Source: Calvatia gigantea (Eukaryota > Basidiomycota > Agaricomycetes > Agaricales > Lycoperdaceae). Taken from it: 64,000 nucleotides of DNA. This document shows positions 11,642-24,991 of the stretch, piece after piece. The notes beneath the pieces were generated by a model, which worked only from the letters and a program-made list of their open reading frames with translations, did no database searches and had not been told where the DNA came from. Both the position numbers and the translations under genes were made by a program. The stretch is from the NCBI GenBank assembly GCA_025093985.1, contig JACAAK010000002.1, positions 3,782,001 to 3,846,000 on the forward strand, in the 5' to 3' direction. Numbering within the stretch: the stretch's first letter is position 1; every line of letters begins with the position of its first letter.

Positions 11642-14600
11642 AACAAATCACGATCAGATCTCATCCAGATCCTATCGACTCTTCACGTGGACGTCACGCT
11701 GTCACAATGTCTCAGGACCGCATGGTCCAGGCGTCGGCAGGGGAGGGCCAGCTCAAATGACGTCCATCCGTAAGTTCTCTACAGTAACCCCCCCCCATCA
11801 AAGCTTGACAGACACCTGCCTAGTCCAGATTAACAGCGCTGCTATACTTACCTGTGTCATCTTTCTGAACTATCATGGGGCTCTCACTGCCTACTAATGC
11901 TATTCCTTCGACGTCACCGGCTCCGTTGACACCACAATAGTCAATATCCCTTTCTCAGCCAAATTCCCTCCTCCTTCAAAAGCGGAAACCTTGAGAAGCA
12001 AGAGCAGATGTGTAAGATGGCGAATGCGCACATCTGATTCTTTCCTGCTCACTGTCCGCCACAGCAATCAATAGAAGAATCATTCCAGAGCCTTAGCTTG
12101 ACCCCTTCCGACTGTAAGCCCCCCAAAGAATCAGATCGCCGGTCACTGTCACTGTAACCATACTCGCTTTGCGGCGTCAATGCGGGACGGGAGATGGCTA
12201 TGCCACCCACTTCTTTTGCTCTCAGTCGCTTGCCGCATCGGCTCGCTTTAAGAATAGCCATACAACCATCTTTGTAGCGCCTTGACCCCGAAGAGGGACA
12301 CTGTTGGTAAGCCAACAACGCTCGAAATCCTGTCCCTTCTCAACTTGCTCCCATTTCTGGCATCTGTAATGTCGCTCAAACTTCGAACACAAAGCGCTTC
12401 TCTCAACTCTTTATTTCTAAATGAGATCAGGGAGAGATGAGTGATTACTACCGCCGCCGCCATTTTCTCTATGTATTCTGGTTCTGGCGATAAGGTGACC
12501 CAAACCCAACAATTGCACCTTGACTTTGTATTCGGGCGTTGTTCTTTCACACAAGATCCCCCTTCAAGGATATCCCTTATCTTTGAACGAATGAACCATT
12601 TGACCCATCAGGTCCTCCATGTAGGCACTTGAATCCTTCACATTGCTCCACCGGCACCTCCCACCCTGGTCTTAATTCCTCCGGGTCCCTTGGTCCAATT
12701 CGGCACCTTATCGACTCTACTTACTCAAGCACTACTTCCAGTACTTGCTTATAAGTACATAGGAACAAAGAGTCAAATCAAAAGGCCATTGTCAACCAAA
12801 ATGGGATTCGGAACTTGCAAAGTGATGGCACGTCAAGAGGAAATTTTCTTCGACGGATTTAGTAGAAGCAACCAGCCGGCGTCCCCGACTCGCTGGTGGG
12901 TCCGACCGACCTGGCCAGGTCGTCACCCTGTTGACAACCTGAAACCCGCGTGGGTCTGGATTCCCAACTCTGGAGTCGACCGAGACCTTTGGGTTATGTA
13001 CGGTGTACCTTCTCGAACAGTACAGTGCGGGTATTACCCATTTTGCGCCAGGTGGGTGCGTGACGGTTGACCGGACCAGGTCAATTCCGAGGTCCGAAAT
13101 CGCTTAACATGAGGGGACGAAGATAGGAGATTGCTGCGACTAATCGAGGGGGATTGTGGTGATTTACCCTCGTCGGGGACATTCTGTAGCGTTTGACTGG
13201 GGCTGACTTCAGCCCCACTGGTCCTGCCGTTCACCTTGGCAAAAAAAAACTTTTTTTTGGGGGGGGATTGGTAAGGAGGCGTGTGCGCTCTCTCTGTCTC
13301 CCGACGATATCAATTGATGAATAAAGTAAAATTTTTTGTAAGTGAAGCATGCACTTCGCGAAGTTTCTCTTTAATGTATAGTATAGGCGTTCATCCGTCC
13401 CGATATCCCCTGGATGATTAATGCCACCCGTACGCGTGGACGAAGACATACGCGTTGTATCGTTTGGGTTATTTACGCGGGGGAAGAGCCCGTTCAATAC
13501 CTACCATCGGCTGAACCTCGCAGATGAGAGAGCCTTGGGGCCTGAGGCCGGACTTGATACTGATCAACTCTATCCAACCCCGTCGCTTGATAAATCACGA
13601 TTACACCTCGGACTCGCTGTTCCATCCTCCCCCCTCTCTGTTCCGTTCCGGACCCACTACTCACCGTCAGCTGTCAACACGGGATAAAAGCTCGTAGATT
13701 TCTATCTTTACTCTATATCAATCTAGAATGTCCCAGAATGACCACCGGGAACACACGACTCTCGCTCGCTTATACCCTCGCACTTCGGATGGTCCAGACC
13801 AGGCAGAAGGCGCTTCCACCGGAATCTATCGAGGTCTGATATATAGCTACGTACTCCAAAACGTTAACCCGGCCAAGCAAAATTTCCATCCACACTCGAG
13901 ATGACTTCGGATAACGAGGCGATAGCGATAGTGACAGCGACATCATCAATTCGAGTAACTGAAGCTCATACCAACCGATGCCCGGACCGCATACCACTTT
14001 CCTCGCTAAGTACATTTTGATTCATTTAGAACTTTATAGTATATAGGCTTCCGAGGGGAGAGTTCGTTTCCGGGACTCCACTATGATGATCCGCTTAGCG
14101 GAAGCTTTCAAGAAGGTCGGTTATCAGTAAAATTGAACAGAGTATAGCGGCGTACTGCGGACTGGAGAAAACGTGTTCATGGGATACGGCAGATGTTATG
14201 TGTATATATAAAGGGGGGTTTACGGACGCGGTGGCGAGTAGCTAAGGGACTTGCTAGTGTGAGAGGGGAAGAGGAAATTTTTTTCGTCTTCGTATTTGCT
14301 TTGACTGAAGCCGTAGTTGGACTCTGTGATGATGAGGAGTCGAACTTTGCTTGGTGCCAAGTTGGTTATCTAGCGCTGACTCTGGAACTCCTCTGCGCGA
14401 TAGGAAATCCTGAAAGAACCCGAGAAAAAGCAGGGTTGTAAATTTTTCGGGATTGTCTATTGTACAGCCCATTACTATCGTCAATTCCTTTAAGGACTGG
14501 TATGGAGGCTAACAGGAGACGAACCCTGTTTCTTTTCTGTTCGCCAATCACATATGCGTGAACCTATTTCGTTGAAACACGATCGACAGAGTGAAGTTCA

Positions 14601-17600
14601 TGATTTTCCCGAAGCTCAAAAGGCGAGGCCGGAAAAACGAGAACTCGTCGAGGCTTTACTGCCCTGTTTTGGTCCAGATTCCTGTAACTTGGCTGGTACC
14701 TTGATGGTTGCGGTATATACCCCATATCGCGTCCGCCGTCTGTTACGGTATGTGTGTATGTATGCGTGTGGATAAATGTGTGTACGGGTCAGTAGTCACC
14801 GGGATAAGTACTCGTGTCGATGTGTAGTTAGGTGTCGTCAAGTACGCACTCTTCCGCTCCCGCAAACGGCTTGCGTTTACTTATTCGACTGGCCTAACTA
14901 AGGCAAGTCCTTTAACGACTGACGTTGAGTATCCAAATTAAAATGAACTCAATTGGAATGAATCAAAAGTGATACGTACACGCTATGTCCATGCCTCCCT
15001 TTGTCGATGACGTCGAGCGTGTGAGGGGTTCTGATTTGGAAATTCGTTCCTAGGTGACGATAACTCTATCCTCAACTCACGGGCCGACTCCTGAAGGTCT
15101 GACACCTATCATAGCGTTTAGTCCTTCGACTCATGTTCTTCAGGTTCAGGCTTCAGCCACAAGCGGGTTTTTGATAACAAGGCGCAGCTACTATGCTCTA
15201 AACAGGATGGGCGGAACTTGAAGCGGATCAGAATGTTCTTACCGAACAGGTTCCCAGTCAGCCGCAGGACCCAATATGATAAGTCTCAGCGGGTTTCCTC
15301 ATATTCATGTTCCGAAAATGTGAAAATTTCTCCAAGTTGGAGTTCACTCCGCTCGTAGGATTTGTAGGCAGTGCAAGCTGTGACAAAATCTGACAAAATC
15401 CTTTCTCGATCGATCGATCAGCTGTCGACGATGGCGTAAATTCATCCAACCTTATTGATGATTACGAGGCACCCGTTGTATTCGATCGTCAGCTGATCAA
15501 TGTGGAGTTGGCCCGGAACGCTAGCCTTGCGGGTCTCGCACCTCTTGCTTATTTACAGCTACTCGCAGTATGTTCTTTTGAAATTCCCAAAAGTGCAGAA
15601 TTCCTGTCTTGGAGGTATTTCAGTATGTCGTTATGAAATTTTACATTGGTAGCGAACACATGCGTTACCCGCTCTTGCGTTCTATTAGAAACGTTGTTGT
15701 TGACCCTTTCGTATCTACCCTCATCTTCCGCACATCGCATCCTCGCGCTCGGACCAGTGCCGATCGTTGATGTCACATTTTGTTAACTCAATTCAGCTTG
15801 CTGTCTCATGCACCTCTGTCTGAATGGACTGTCGAATGGATACGTATGGGTATGTCACTAGTTAGTCCCCCAGGAAATCGTGAAACTGCCTTTTGACGCT
15901 CGTAGTCTTGGCGAGTGCATTTTGATTGGCCCGGAGCCGCTGGGGAGAGGCATCTATGATACAACATTTGTTCATTACATCCCTAAGACGTTTGACTGTT
16001 CAGTTCCAACTTGTTCCAACTCGCCAAACAGGATTCAATAGGGTTCAACTATGTATAGGGGCCCAATGCTCGGGTTCCATCAACAAAGTTAGAAGCTTGA
16101 ACACCTTCCTGAGAAAGCAATGCGGGCCCATCATCTTGGTAACACTGGTTCAGACTCAGGGGTCCATGTGACCTCTGCAACGGTCAGAAGATTTAAGATA
16201 AACACCTGGGGGTGCAAATCTAATCCAGGATGAAGTGTACTTACTGGGAAATTGGGGTGGAACTTGTGGCGCGTTCCGTGGCGCTGGTGGTCAGCTGTGA
16301 AGATGACGAGATGGGGGGAAAGTCACCTGGCGATAGGAAATTGGGAGCCTAAGCACCACCTCTCCGTCAGTGTTATGATATCCAGTGCCAACCCCGAAAT
16401 TCTGGTGGTAGTAGGTGGCGGTGGTTGACAGAGATGTCGGAGTATGCATCTTCTACGACGGTCTGAGGACAGGCACGAGACCTCGATGCTTCTAGTCTGG
16501 ACTTGGATTATACTTAGTTTACTTGTCCTGGGCTGTTCTGCTGCAAGATCGTAAACACCTGATATATGTTTATGTCCATGGCTTCTTTGGAAGCTATGTG
16601 TTCATCATTCGTCGGAAAATGGTCAGCGGGGTTTTCGCTAACGCATCTTGCCGCCCTCCAAACTTGTACACTGTTCCATGTCCCTCTTGACGATTTACGA
16701 TTGGGTGTGGGCACGTTTTCCTTACTCCCCAAGGGTCATAGGGGGCTCCTGTGGTGGTTACTCGAGGGCAAACAACCTCGGGATACGTCAACCTATGTTC
16801 CACGACAGAACGTGGCACTCGCATAATCTACGGAGCTCAGCTCGTGACATGCCGTTGATATATAAAGGTCCCTTGGCATAAGAACCAACGGGCAGATGCA
16901 TTAGATGACCGTCTTCGATGGTGATGAAAGCGGTTTCGATAGTCCGGTCTCCGTGGAAGGATAGATAGGGAAGTCTAAGCTAATTGAAGTTAATATCTGC
17001 ACCAGAGCGGCGCAGGTGTCCTTAAGGTTCCAGGGTATCGAAGGCGAAGAACCACGCCAAGGATCCCCCGAAGATTGATGACGAAAATCGCGTGGACTAG
17101 GAACTACTTCTTGTTTTCCCTGGCAGTTTATTGTCTTTGGAGGAACTAACGGCGGGATATATTGTTCGGGATCTCCTTTCTGGTCTATTTTTTGAACGTT
17201 GGCAGCAGGGAACCGGGGATATTCCGTGCGCCTTGACCGATACAAATTACACAATACCGCGCTCAGAGGAACAGAAAGGAAGATCAGGAATAGTGCCTTC
17301 CGCAGACTAGTGAACTGTTACGAGTGATGAAATTTTGTCCCATAGCTGCAGATATGTGGCGGATCTGGATTGGCTTTAGCGTGAATCCGTGGGCTCGTGA
17401 TAGGTGCCCCTCCGTCGCCTCCGTGGACCATCATTTGGAAGGTCGATCATGTGCCTCGCGGACTATGAGGGTGGCCAAACTTGGGAAAGGACCACAGATG
17501 AAGCAGTAGAAGCGGCGTATTTTTGAATTAAAGATGACAAAGGCCCCGGGATGTGTGTGGGTGAGGTAAGAAAGACCAAAGGAGTATAGGCATCTTCAGT

Positions 17601-18340
17601 ATTGAAAAGTTAGAAACTAGCGCTGGCGGTCATGAGGTGTTTGAGTTGGTTATAAGTAGTAACAGTGACGTGAAAGGCTTCTGGTAGCCCTCCCTCTGCC
17701 TGACTGGGCTGCAATCATTCGGTCTTCGGGATAAATGGTGACGCTATTTCATCCAATGCTAGTGGACGATAAGAGGCTGTTTTATTGACTTCCAAGACCA
17801 ACGAGGCTTTATTGATCAGCCAATATAACCCACCATACAAGGATACATTAAGAACGCAGAGTAAACGACGACGAGAGGTGCGAGGTGGAGCAAACGAGAA
17901 GGATGCATCTGGGGAAGGTGCACTTCAATACCAGGAAACGGTTCGTTCCCCGGGATGAAAGTATGTCTGCCACTTGTGCGGCACTTGGGTTCGACGTTCA
18001 ACATGAACCTCAATAGCCGGGTCTGACCGGAAGCTTATGTGAGGGAGGGAGCGCAGATAGCCAGGTAATTGAGCACTTCGGAGCATGGCGCTTAAATCGA
18101 TAGGCAATTAATTGGTGGATAGTGAATGAATGATCGTTGCCTGAGGGGTTTGTGGCAAAGACACTAAAGAAACTCAACTTCGGTCCAAGTTGTATCGTAG
18201 CTCCTGGCCTACCAGTGGTGATATTGTGTCGCCACAAATTCAAGAGAAGGAGGGTGCCAGAAAAGTAGTTGATGGCATATGTTTCATCAGAGCGAACGCC
18301 TACACACAGTATTGAGAAGGACGAGCGCGAACTTAACATG
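11642..18340. other. 6.7 kb stretch without an assignable gene
   Basis: Two minus-strand ORFs have some protein character but no recognisable domain. One is 12049-12318 (ends SDSLGGLQSEGVKLRLWND). The other is an open frame of ~137 codons over 16901-17313 that begins with a membrane-helix-like LRKALFLIFLSVPLSAVL and may be an exon of a decayed membrane-protein gene. Small simple repeats include GATC repeats near 15405-15420 and homopolymers at ~13240-13270. No tRNA, transposon ends or hydrophobin remnants were seen. Confidence 0.35.
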
Positions 18341-18639
18341 TAGAGTTAAATTGGGTGGCAGGCGTACGGAGGGCATCGATATGGACCAAGGTAGTGGAGG
18401 CCCATACTAAACGGCTCCGTTGTCCTCACAAGCTGAGCAGCACGTGTGAGAGGTTACTGTGCGAGTCTTCCAACCCAGCGGCTGACCTAAACCCACTACT
18501 AATTTCTCTGGTTCCACCATCATGAGGTTCAGTGCGTTCTCACTAACCGACATAACCAAAGTTTCTTTTGATGCTGATCAAGGCACCTTTCCTCATTAGC
18601 AAATCTAGGTCGATCTATTCCCCATTCCAAGTTGCAACA

Positions 18640-18995
18640 GGTGGTGGGGACGGCGGCTGCTTTAACAGGAGGCGTAATACTCCTTCCAGCAGTTTCGACG
18701 GCGGCTTTAGCAGCAGTATGGTTCACTACGGGCGGAGTTGCCGCCGGTCAGTGCTCAGCGCTCAGCTTTCACCGTGGCTCGATGTGAACGTAGGCTACAA
18801 ACTGGCTTAGGCTCGATCGCTGCCGCGGCGCAATCTTATCTCTATGGCGGGTTGACGTGCGGTGTATTCTCCGCATTGTGATTTGCGGGAGCGTTGGCAG
18901 TTGCACCTGCTGTAGGACAAGTGGCTGCTGGTGTATCCATGGTTGCTGGCGGTGCGTATACTGCTCTGACGCTCCAAAAGATGGGTTTCCGGCGA
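18640..18995 (+). pseudogene. Ifi-6-16-like membrane protein, copy B, nonsense-disrupted
   Basis: The frame reads VGTAAALTGGVILLPAVSTA to GGVAAG, then a GTCAGT...TTAG intron (~18742-18809), then SIAAAAQSYLYGGLTCGVFS, AVAPAVGQVAAG and VSMVAGGAYTAL. This is the same two-exon core as copy A, at roughly 50% identity by eye. A TGA replaces the Gln of the LQSAGA motif (LLQSAGA in copy C), and the following codon is also changed. The rest of the frame is intact. The 5' end is unclear because of the ~130 bp of extra sequence before the core. The copy is not expected to give a full product. Confidence 0.62.
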
Positions 18996-19579
18996 CGAAG
19001 ATGAGCTCTCGATCGATCAAATACGGCTACAGCGTTTCGGTTTCAAATAGCGAGGGCTGAGTATTGTTCAGGTCTTGGAGGTACGGAACAAGGAGCAGAG
19101 GAGCGAATGGCAAGCTGTGAATGTCAGCGGGAGAGAGTGGGAAGCCGAACGGTATCCCAGATCTCAGGATTCGAAGGGCGATAACCTAAATTTAGACATT
19201 CATAGGTAGGGTAGGGCGGGAGGCGGCGGGGCGAGCGATACTCCATTTCAAAGCTGTTCCTTGATTCTGTATCTTCCCGTATCTGGAACGAATGAGACGT
19301 ATGCCAATACGCCATGTCCAGTTTTCGGTAACGGTCAGAGTATTGGTCACTAAATTGGGTGGCAAGCGTACGGAGGGCATTGGTGGTAATGGAAGTCCGG
19401 GCTCAACCGTTCCGTTGTCTGAAGCTTCAAGCTTCAAGCTCTGAGCGTAACACTGACGCTCCTGTGACTCCTGCCGAGAACGTTGAGCGCTGAGCGTGTG
19501 CGTGTGAAAGATGTGTGTTCGTTCTTTAACCCAGCGGCTAACCTAAACCCCCTACCAACGTCTCTGGTTCCACCATCAT

Positions 19580-19940
19580 TGCCCATGTTGCCATTAGTGG
19601 GAGCGGCGGCTGCTGTAACAGGAGGCGTAATACTACTTCCAGCGGTTTCGACGGCAGCGTTGGCAGCAGGCAGGGTTCAATGCGGGCGGAGTTGCCGCCG
19701 GTCAGTACTCAGTGCTCAGCCTTCACCATGGCTCGGTGTGAACGTATGCTAATCTGACATCATGATAGGCTCAATGGCTGCCGCGGCGCAATCTTATTTC
19801 TATGGCGGGTTGACGGGCGGTGTATTCTCCCTATTGCAGTCTGCGGGAGCAGTTGGCGGCTGCACCTGCTGTGGGACAAGTGGCTGCTGGTGTAACCATG
19901 GTTGCTGGCGGTGTGTACGCTGCTCTGAGACCCTAAATGA
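19580..19940 (+). pseudogene. Ifi-6-16-like membrane protein, copy C, two frameshifts
   Basis: The core begins MLPLVGAAAAVTGGVILLPA and continues across a GTCAGT...ATAG intron (~19699-19767) into SMAAAAQSYFYGGLTGGVFS, LLQSAGA and VGQVAAGVTMVAGGVYAALR, ending at a TAA near 19939. Compared with copy B, one extra base lies just before the intron (~19670) and another in the SAGA codons (~19853), so the frame is broken twice even though the amino-acid signal survives in alternate frames. The lesions of B and C differ, so each copy decayed after the duplication. Confidence 0.62.
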
Positions 19941-20300
19941 TGGGTTTCTGGCAATGAAGATGAGCATGAGCCCTGTATCGATCGAACACGGCTACGGCGT
20001 TTTGGTACTGTTTTTCGAATAGCGGGGGGTGATTATTGTTTGGGCCTTGGAGGTACGGAACAAGGAGGGTGGATGGAAAGCTGTGGGTGCCAGAGCCGGG
20101 GGGGCTGGATTTTGTCTCAAGGTTTGGGAGGAGATAATTTGAATTCGGACATATATAGGCGTGGTAGGGCGGGAGGCGGCGAGGCGAAAGATAGTCTATT
20201 TTAAAGTCGTTTCTTGATCAATGATTTTGTGTCTACTTTTAGTAACGGTCGGAGTATTGGTCACTGCTCGTATTGTCGGAGCAGGTACATGGTCATGGTG

Positions 20301-22229
20301 TACAAAAACTTCGGAAAACTCTGGAATGCGGAACTTCGGAAATGATTATGAGGACGGAGAATCCATCTGACCACTTCCTCTGACTCTCAATGCCAGATGT
20401 TTGATAACAGACACACCTGACTTGAAGTGTCCCCCTTTGAAATCCTTACCCCTTCGGCCTTGAAGTCCTATTTAACTTCATTCTCTAATCTATCAATTGC
20501 GACATACAGATGGCGGAGGCTCTCTGGAAATTCTAAACGACGACGAAGTTTGATGAGACTGATGGTCAAAGGCTGATGGTACTGGATGAAGTGAACAACG
20601 GACGGAATTATCAGAACACAGGATATCATCAAAGTCACGGTGTCACTGACCGAAAAGAAGGCGTTGCCTTCGCGTACTCGGTGTACCATAACCACTTAAG
20701 CGGCTATCGGCATCCGTTCATTCATCAGTAATCTAGCAGACGCAATTTGAGGTTTGGTAAACAGCACCTTGCGGGATTAGATGCGTCGCGTCCGGAATCC
20801 TGCGTGGGTGCTAAGTTCATAATGGTATTTTGTTTCAGACCCGTCTCAATGAGCTTCTGGTCTTATCTTATTGTGTTGCTGTTCAGTTGTCCAGATGTTC
20901 GAGTATTTCTGGCAGGGTTATCTCGATCATCAACTTGAAAATAACCTTGGTGATTAAATCAACATCATCCGCCGCTGCCTGCATCAATCATCCTAGTCCG
21001 CGAGTGCGAGCAGAATCGTATCCTTTACGGTAATGTTGATTCGCAGGGTTGTACTTAGTCCTTAACTTCTTCGGGCTGCGATCCGTCCGCACGGAAGTAG
21101 TCATGTGCATTGGGATGACCGTTGTACGGGGTTGATGTCCTAAGAACCCTTGTAACCGTCTTTCAAGTTGTTAAGTAACGGACTTTTGAATTATACAGTC
21201 AATTCGCATCTTGCGACGACAGGAAGGCTGACAGGTTTGAACTTCGGACACCCACCTCAACTCCTAGATCTTCAACCCCCACGGTCCTCTGTTACCACCA
21301 TCAGATAACATCAATGATGGTCTCATTACCCCACCCTGGCTGATCCCTCAGTAGACCTTCACTTCACGGTAATGCGACAGTGCTACCTCTTGAGCGCCAG
21401 TAGGGCGTCAGGGTGCCAAGTACAGATGGATGCTGATAAGCGATAATCACCAACCTCAACCGTGGAGCGGATGATAGCATAGCCTCGGGCTCGGAGGAAC
21501 CTCTTGCCTCACGTTTCCGATTCGTGAATTATCCGCAGTTTCCGTAGTTCGCCATAATCTCTTCACCCGGACACTCCGTCTACAGCGGTGACAGCGTGAA
21601 CCACGTGTCATATTCAACATCGCATCCGCGCCGCTACCACACTTAAGCGGTCGCTAACCGACAATCTGCAAGGGATGATGACGATGCTTGGCGCTGAGAC
21701 AGGAGTCACCCTTCGGTATGACGTGTACTTCGCGCACCCTGAGTTTCGCTCCGAGCGTATCGGCTATTCCGGGGGGACGGCCTGAACCCAACTATTTCAT
21801 GCGTCACCGTTGCGCTAATGTCCACGGATACCGCTTCCTTTGCCTAACTTCGCCCGATTCCTGGAAGCGACATTGACCTTTTTGGGATAATCGGGAGACT
21901 CAAAGATCAAAGTGTCCGGGGCTTTGGAAAACTGGGGGGCACTGCGTATTTCGAGTATCTGGTCTCCTTGGACCCTTCTCCTGCGGTTTTCTAAGCTCCG
22001 AAAGTCCAAGGTGTACTTGTACTTTTTGTGGTTGAGTGTTCTGAGGGTAGACTTGGGTTCAGCGTAAAAATCAAGGTTTTTAAGTTTGGACGCGCTCTCT
22101 CCTATTACAGGAAGTCATATTAAAGAGCCTGGTTTGATCCGAGGTCACAAAATAACGGATAATAAGGTAAAAAAAACTCAGGTGAGTTTGAAAAGTCCCC
22201 TTTTCCGGGTCACGGACAACCTGTAACCT
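20301..22229. other. Intergenic stretch without a recognisable gene
   Basis: ORFs are all short and of mixed composition. No repeats shared with the neighbouring units and no structured RNA were found by eye. The right end should hold the 3' flank of the minus-strand TDG copy B. Confidence 0.35.
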
Positions 22230-23616
22230 TTAAGGTGCATCAACAATGGGAGTATGGCCGGGATACACAGTACTGAATCGATGAATGCCGAGTAGTTCAC
22301 TTGTATCGAACTCCCCTCTCTTGGTTTCCTCAAGGAGCGATTTAGGTTTCTTAAAACATTGTATTTTATCTGATTTCTGTGGGTTTCCTTCACGTTTAGG
22401 GTATAGGGAAGCACATATAATTATATGGCACATCTGGTATTGGACAACTCGTCCCGAAGTGCTGGGGACGGCAAAAAACAAAGTTTCTGCCAGGATCAGC
22501 CCAGTAAGCCAGTATTTACGATGTTGCGGCAGGTATGACTTACCTGATGTATCATACACCAACTTGAATGGCTGTAGGCCATATACCGGAGGACCCTTTG
22601 CCTTTCCGTCCTTTTTATTGGCCGATTTCTATCATTTCAGACCAATAATCAGTATTTATCAGGATGATTATAGAGAAGAAGTAACTTACGGGGAGCACAT
22701 GAGACTTCACGGTCTTAGTTATACCTAATCCAATGAAGCAAACAATATGAGCGCGGTAGGAGGCGATCCTGTCCGGAAGAGCAGGTACAGCAGCAGATTG
22801 TTCCGTTCGGGAGGGTTCGTTTTGCTGCGAAAAGCTGTTTACATCAAAATGTGGTGACGGAAGGCCTGAGGGGGGTCACCTCGGCTGTCGGCCTTTCAAC
22901 GAGATCAGTCTAGGATTTTGTGTTGAACAATTTTCCTCAGCCTTGGATCCGCATATTTAAGGTTGGGAGCTCGTACCATTCCAAAGCAAATCGCTCTGGT
23001 AGCGTGGCGTCATCAGCTGGTTGTAAACGAACATTTGTCAAACCTAAGTATCAGTTGTGTGAGTACAAGCACCATCCCTATGATTCCAAAAGTCACAACA
23101 AACCGGACTCGTGCAGGCATGACCAGAAGTGATTCGTGGGGTCCAAAGTAATGGCCCACTTCGGCGGACTTTTGCCCTGGACTGTTGACACAGTCAGGGA
23201 GGGGATTATAGAAAAAAAGGTTGAAATACTTGATCCCGCAGAGAACAACTATCTATAAGTGTTAGTATAAGCGTCATTAGAGAAAAGCAGGACAATGTAC
23301 CATCAAGGTTGGGGGCGAGATAGTCGGGTAAGGGGTTGAGGTGTTCATACCGTTCTGCCGGAGCAAAACCTCTCTTGGCCTTTCCATAGGGTTTGGATTT
23401 GCGTGAGGAATTCTCTGCGCGTCGTCCCGCGTAAAGGTGTTTGGGATTGGCGGCTGGCAGTGTTATTTTAGCTGACCATGTCCTTGACCTGGAAATCGAA
23501 GATTCTTGAAGTGAGAATACCTCCAAGGTTTCCTTGATTTTGGTCGTAGATTCTGAAGGCATAGATTCTGCTGTAACGCGAGTTTGCGGTTTAATTACGC
23601 TGTCGGACAGAAGCAT
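22230..23616 (-). pseudogene. Mismatch-specific thymine/uracil DNA glycosylase (TDG/MUG family), copy B, degenerate
   Basis: Minus-strand counterpart of the copy at 3976-5345. An N-terminal region rich in Ser/Lys runs to KAKRGFAPAERYEHLNPLPD and then YLAPNLD (~23300-23370). The catalytic-region signature SPGQKSAEVGHYFGP lies at ~23145-23195. IVCFIGLGITKTVKSHVLP is at ~22695-22755, VYGLQPFKLVYDTSG at ~22545-22595, and the C-terminal LFFAVPSTSGRVVQYQ to EFDTSELL at ~22295-22480. Stops and frame changes separate these blocks, and the segment between the NPG-type motif and the LGI motif is badly eroded. Blocks lost from copy A partly survive here and vice versa, so the two decayed independently after duplication. 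Confidence 0.72.
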
Positions 23617-24907
23617 TTGCGTAAAGTTCTGATCACGTGAGGTGTACGTACCATTCGGCGTTCAGACGCGACCTGAAGCTGAAGAATGCAGCATCTATTT
23701 TCGAACTTCTGATCCCTCCGCGCACCCCTAGACAGTGCAGGTCTGAGGGATTCTGGGTTGCTCAGGGGCAAGAGAGAGAAGGTACATTCAGGATGGACGA
23801 CCCAACATCCTGGTTCCTGTGAGTCCGTAACGCTATTACAACTTAGAGAAGGAGACGGTGGAGGTGGGGCCACCAAAAGAGTCAAACCTACTGGTCCACC
23901 GGCGAAGTTCTATACGAATGCAAAGGTACGCATTGTCTACCTTTTTTTTTTTTTTGAGAGAGCTCAACTTTGCTTATAAAGTCATGCCATCCGCCCGAAT
24001 AGCATCGCTATTTGTTTCTTGGGGAAGTCCGAATTCATACCATATTACCTGGTCTGGAGGACCCGCCTCTTCCGTTGGTTCCGGAGGGTCTGTGAGGTCA
24101 GACCCCTATGAAAAAGATCAGCCGCCCCTGCGACTGTACATCGACATCCTCATCTCCTCAGTTTTACAAAAGAGGATCCGCCTTCTGGCCCGTCGGGATC
24201 CTGGGAGATAGCGCTAGCTAAAGCTTGGGAGAAGAATGAGGGAAGAACATGAAACAACAGGTACGGTCAACACTGAGTTCATGACTTGAATCTAATTTCC
24301 TCCTACTTTGACGGTCAGCTTTCACAGTCAATTCCCCGGTCGTGGGACGGTCTTGTATCCTCCAATGGATACACAACGGTCCTGGCGTTCGCCAACCTGC
24401 CCGGCGACATCGACTCGACGTTTCCCAGGTCATGTCCCAACAGCCCAAAATAGCACGGCCCAATTACGCACACCTCAGGATATTAAACTTTTGTGCGCCT
24501 CTTTGTCGCTGTTTAATTCATTCTATTCGAACTTTGACTCAACAAATCTCAGATACAAGACACGACCCGTCGAAGAATTCTGTGTCGAAATATTGACAGA
24601 CGCCATAAAGGGAAACTAGAGCTCTGGCCCTTGGGAGGTTCGCAGAGGAACGGGCTACAGCCTACCTGGGACTCAAAAAAATTAACTGTCTCCGCCAATT
24701 TAGATTTTTCCTAAACCAGAAAGGGTTCCGTAGACCCCAGATTTACCAGCGCTCCGAAGTAGCGATGGAGACTCTACAGGAGACACGAAAAACAGAAGAA
24801 ACTCTGCAGTTATATGAGCGTTGTTCAGTTCCGCTGCTGCATAGACATCGTGCCCTCTTCGCCTCCGTGCGCTCGTACGGCCTGTCTAGTTGGGCAGAAC
24901 TCTCTTG
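23617..24907. other. Intergenic stretch before the hydrophobin cluster
   Basis: No recognisable gene. ORFs of 96-117 codons on both strands overlap each other and lack domains. The last ~250 bases show the conserved upstream block found before most hydrophobin copies in this window. Confidence 0.35.
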
Positions 24908-24913
24908 TATAAA
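24908..24913 (+). promoter_or_regulatory. TATA box of hydrophobin copy 1
   Basis: TATAAAG followed by a GGGAG tract, 84 nt before the start codon, with the cluster's CTCAGTCTACCAGAC initiator-like block just downstream. The promoter has survived although the gene is broken. Confidence 0.7.
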
Positions 24914-24991
24914 GGGAGAAAAATGTCCTGGCTTCCTCAGTCTACCAGACAATTTCAATTGTTCTGCCAACTTGATCACTCTCAACTCACA

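Larger units (their letters stand above)
18345..20300. repeat. ~1 kb tandem duplication carrying Ifi-6-16 copies B and C
   Basis: Two direct copies, about 18345-19350 and 19355-20300. Matching landmarks are the unit start (TGGGTGGCAGGCGTACGGAG versus TGGGTGGCAAGCGTACGGAG), the leader CCCAGCGGCTGACCTAAACC versus CCCAGCGGCTAACCTAAACC, the gene body, and the 3' landmark GGTAGGGCGGGAGGCGGCG (19208) versus the same at 20162. The first copy has an extra ~130 bp between the leader and the gene core. Confidence 0.75.

Noticed and set aside
23858..24211. 117-codon plus-strand ORF near the hydrophobin cluster
   Set aside because: Contains a poly-Phe run from a T homopolymer, has no domain, and overlaps another ORF on the opposite strand.
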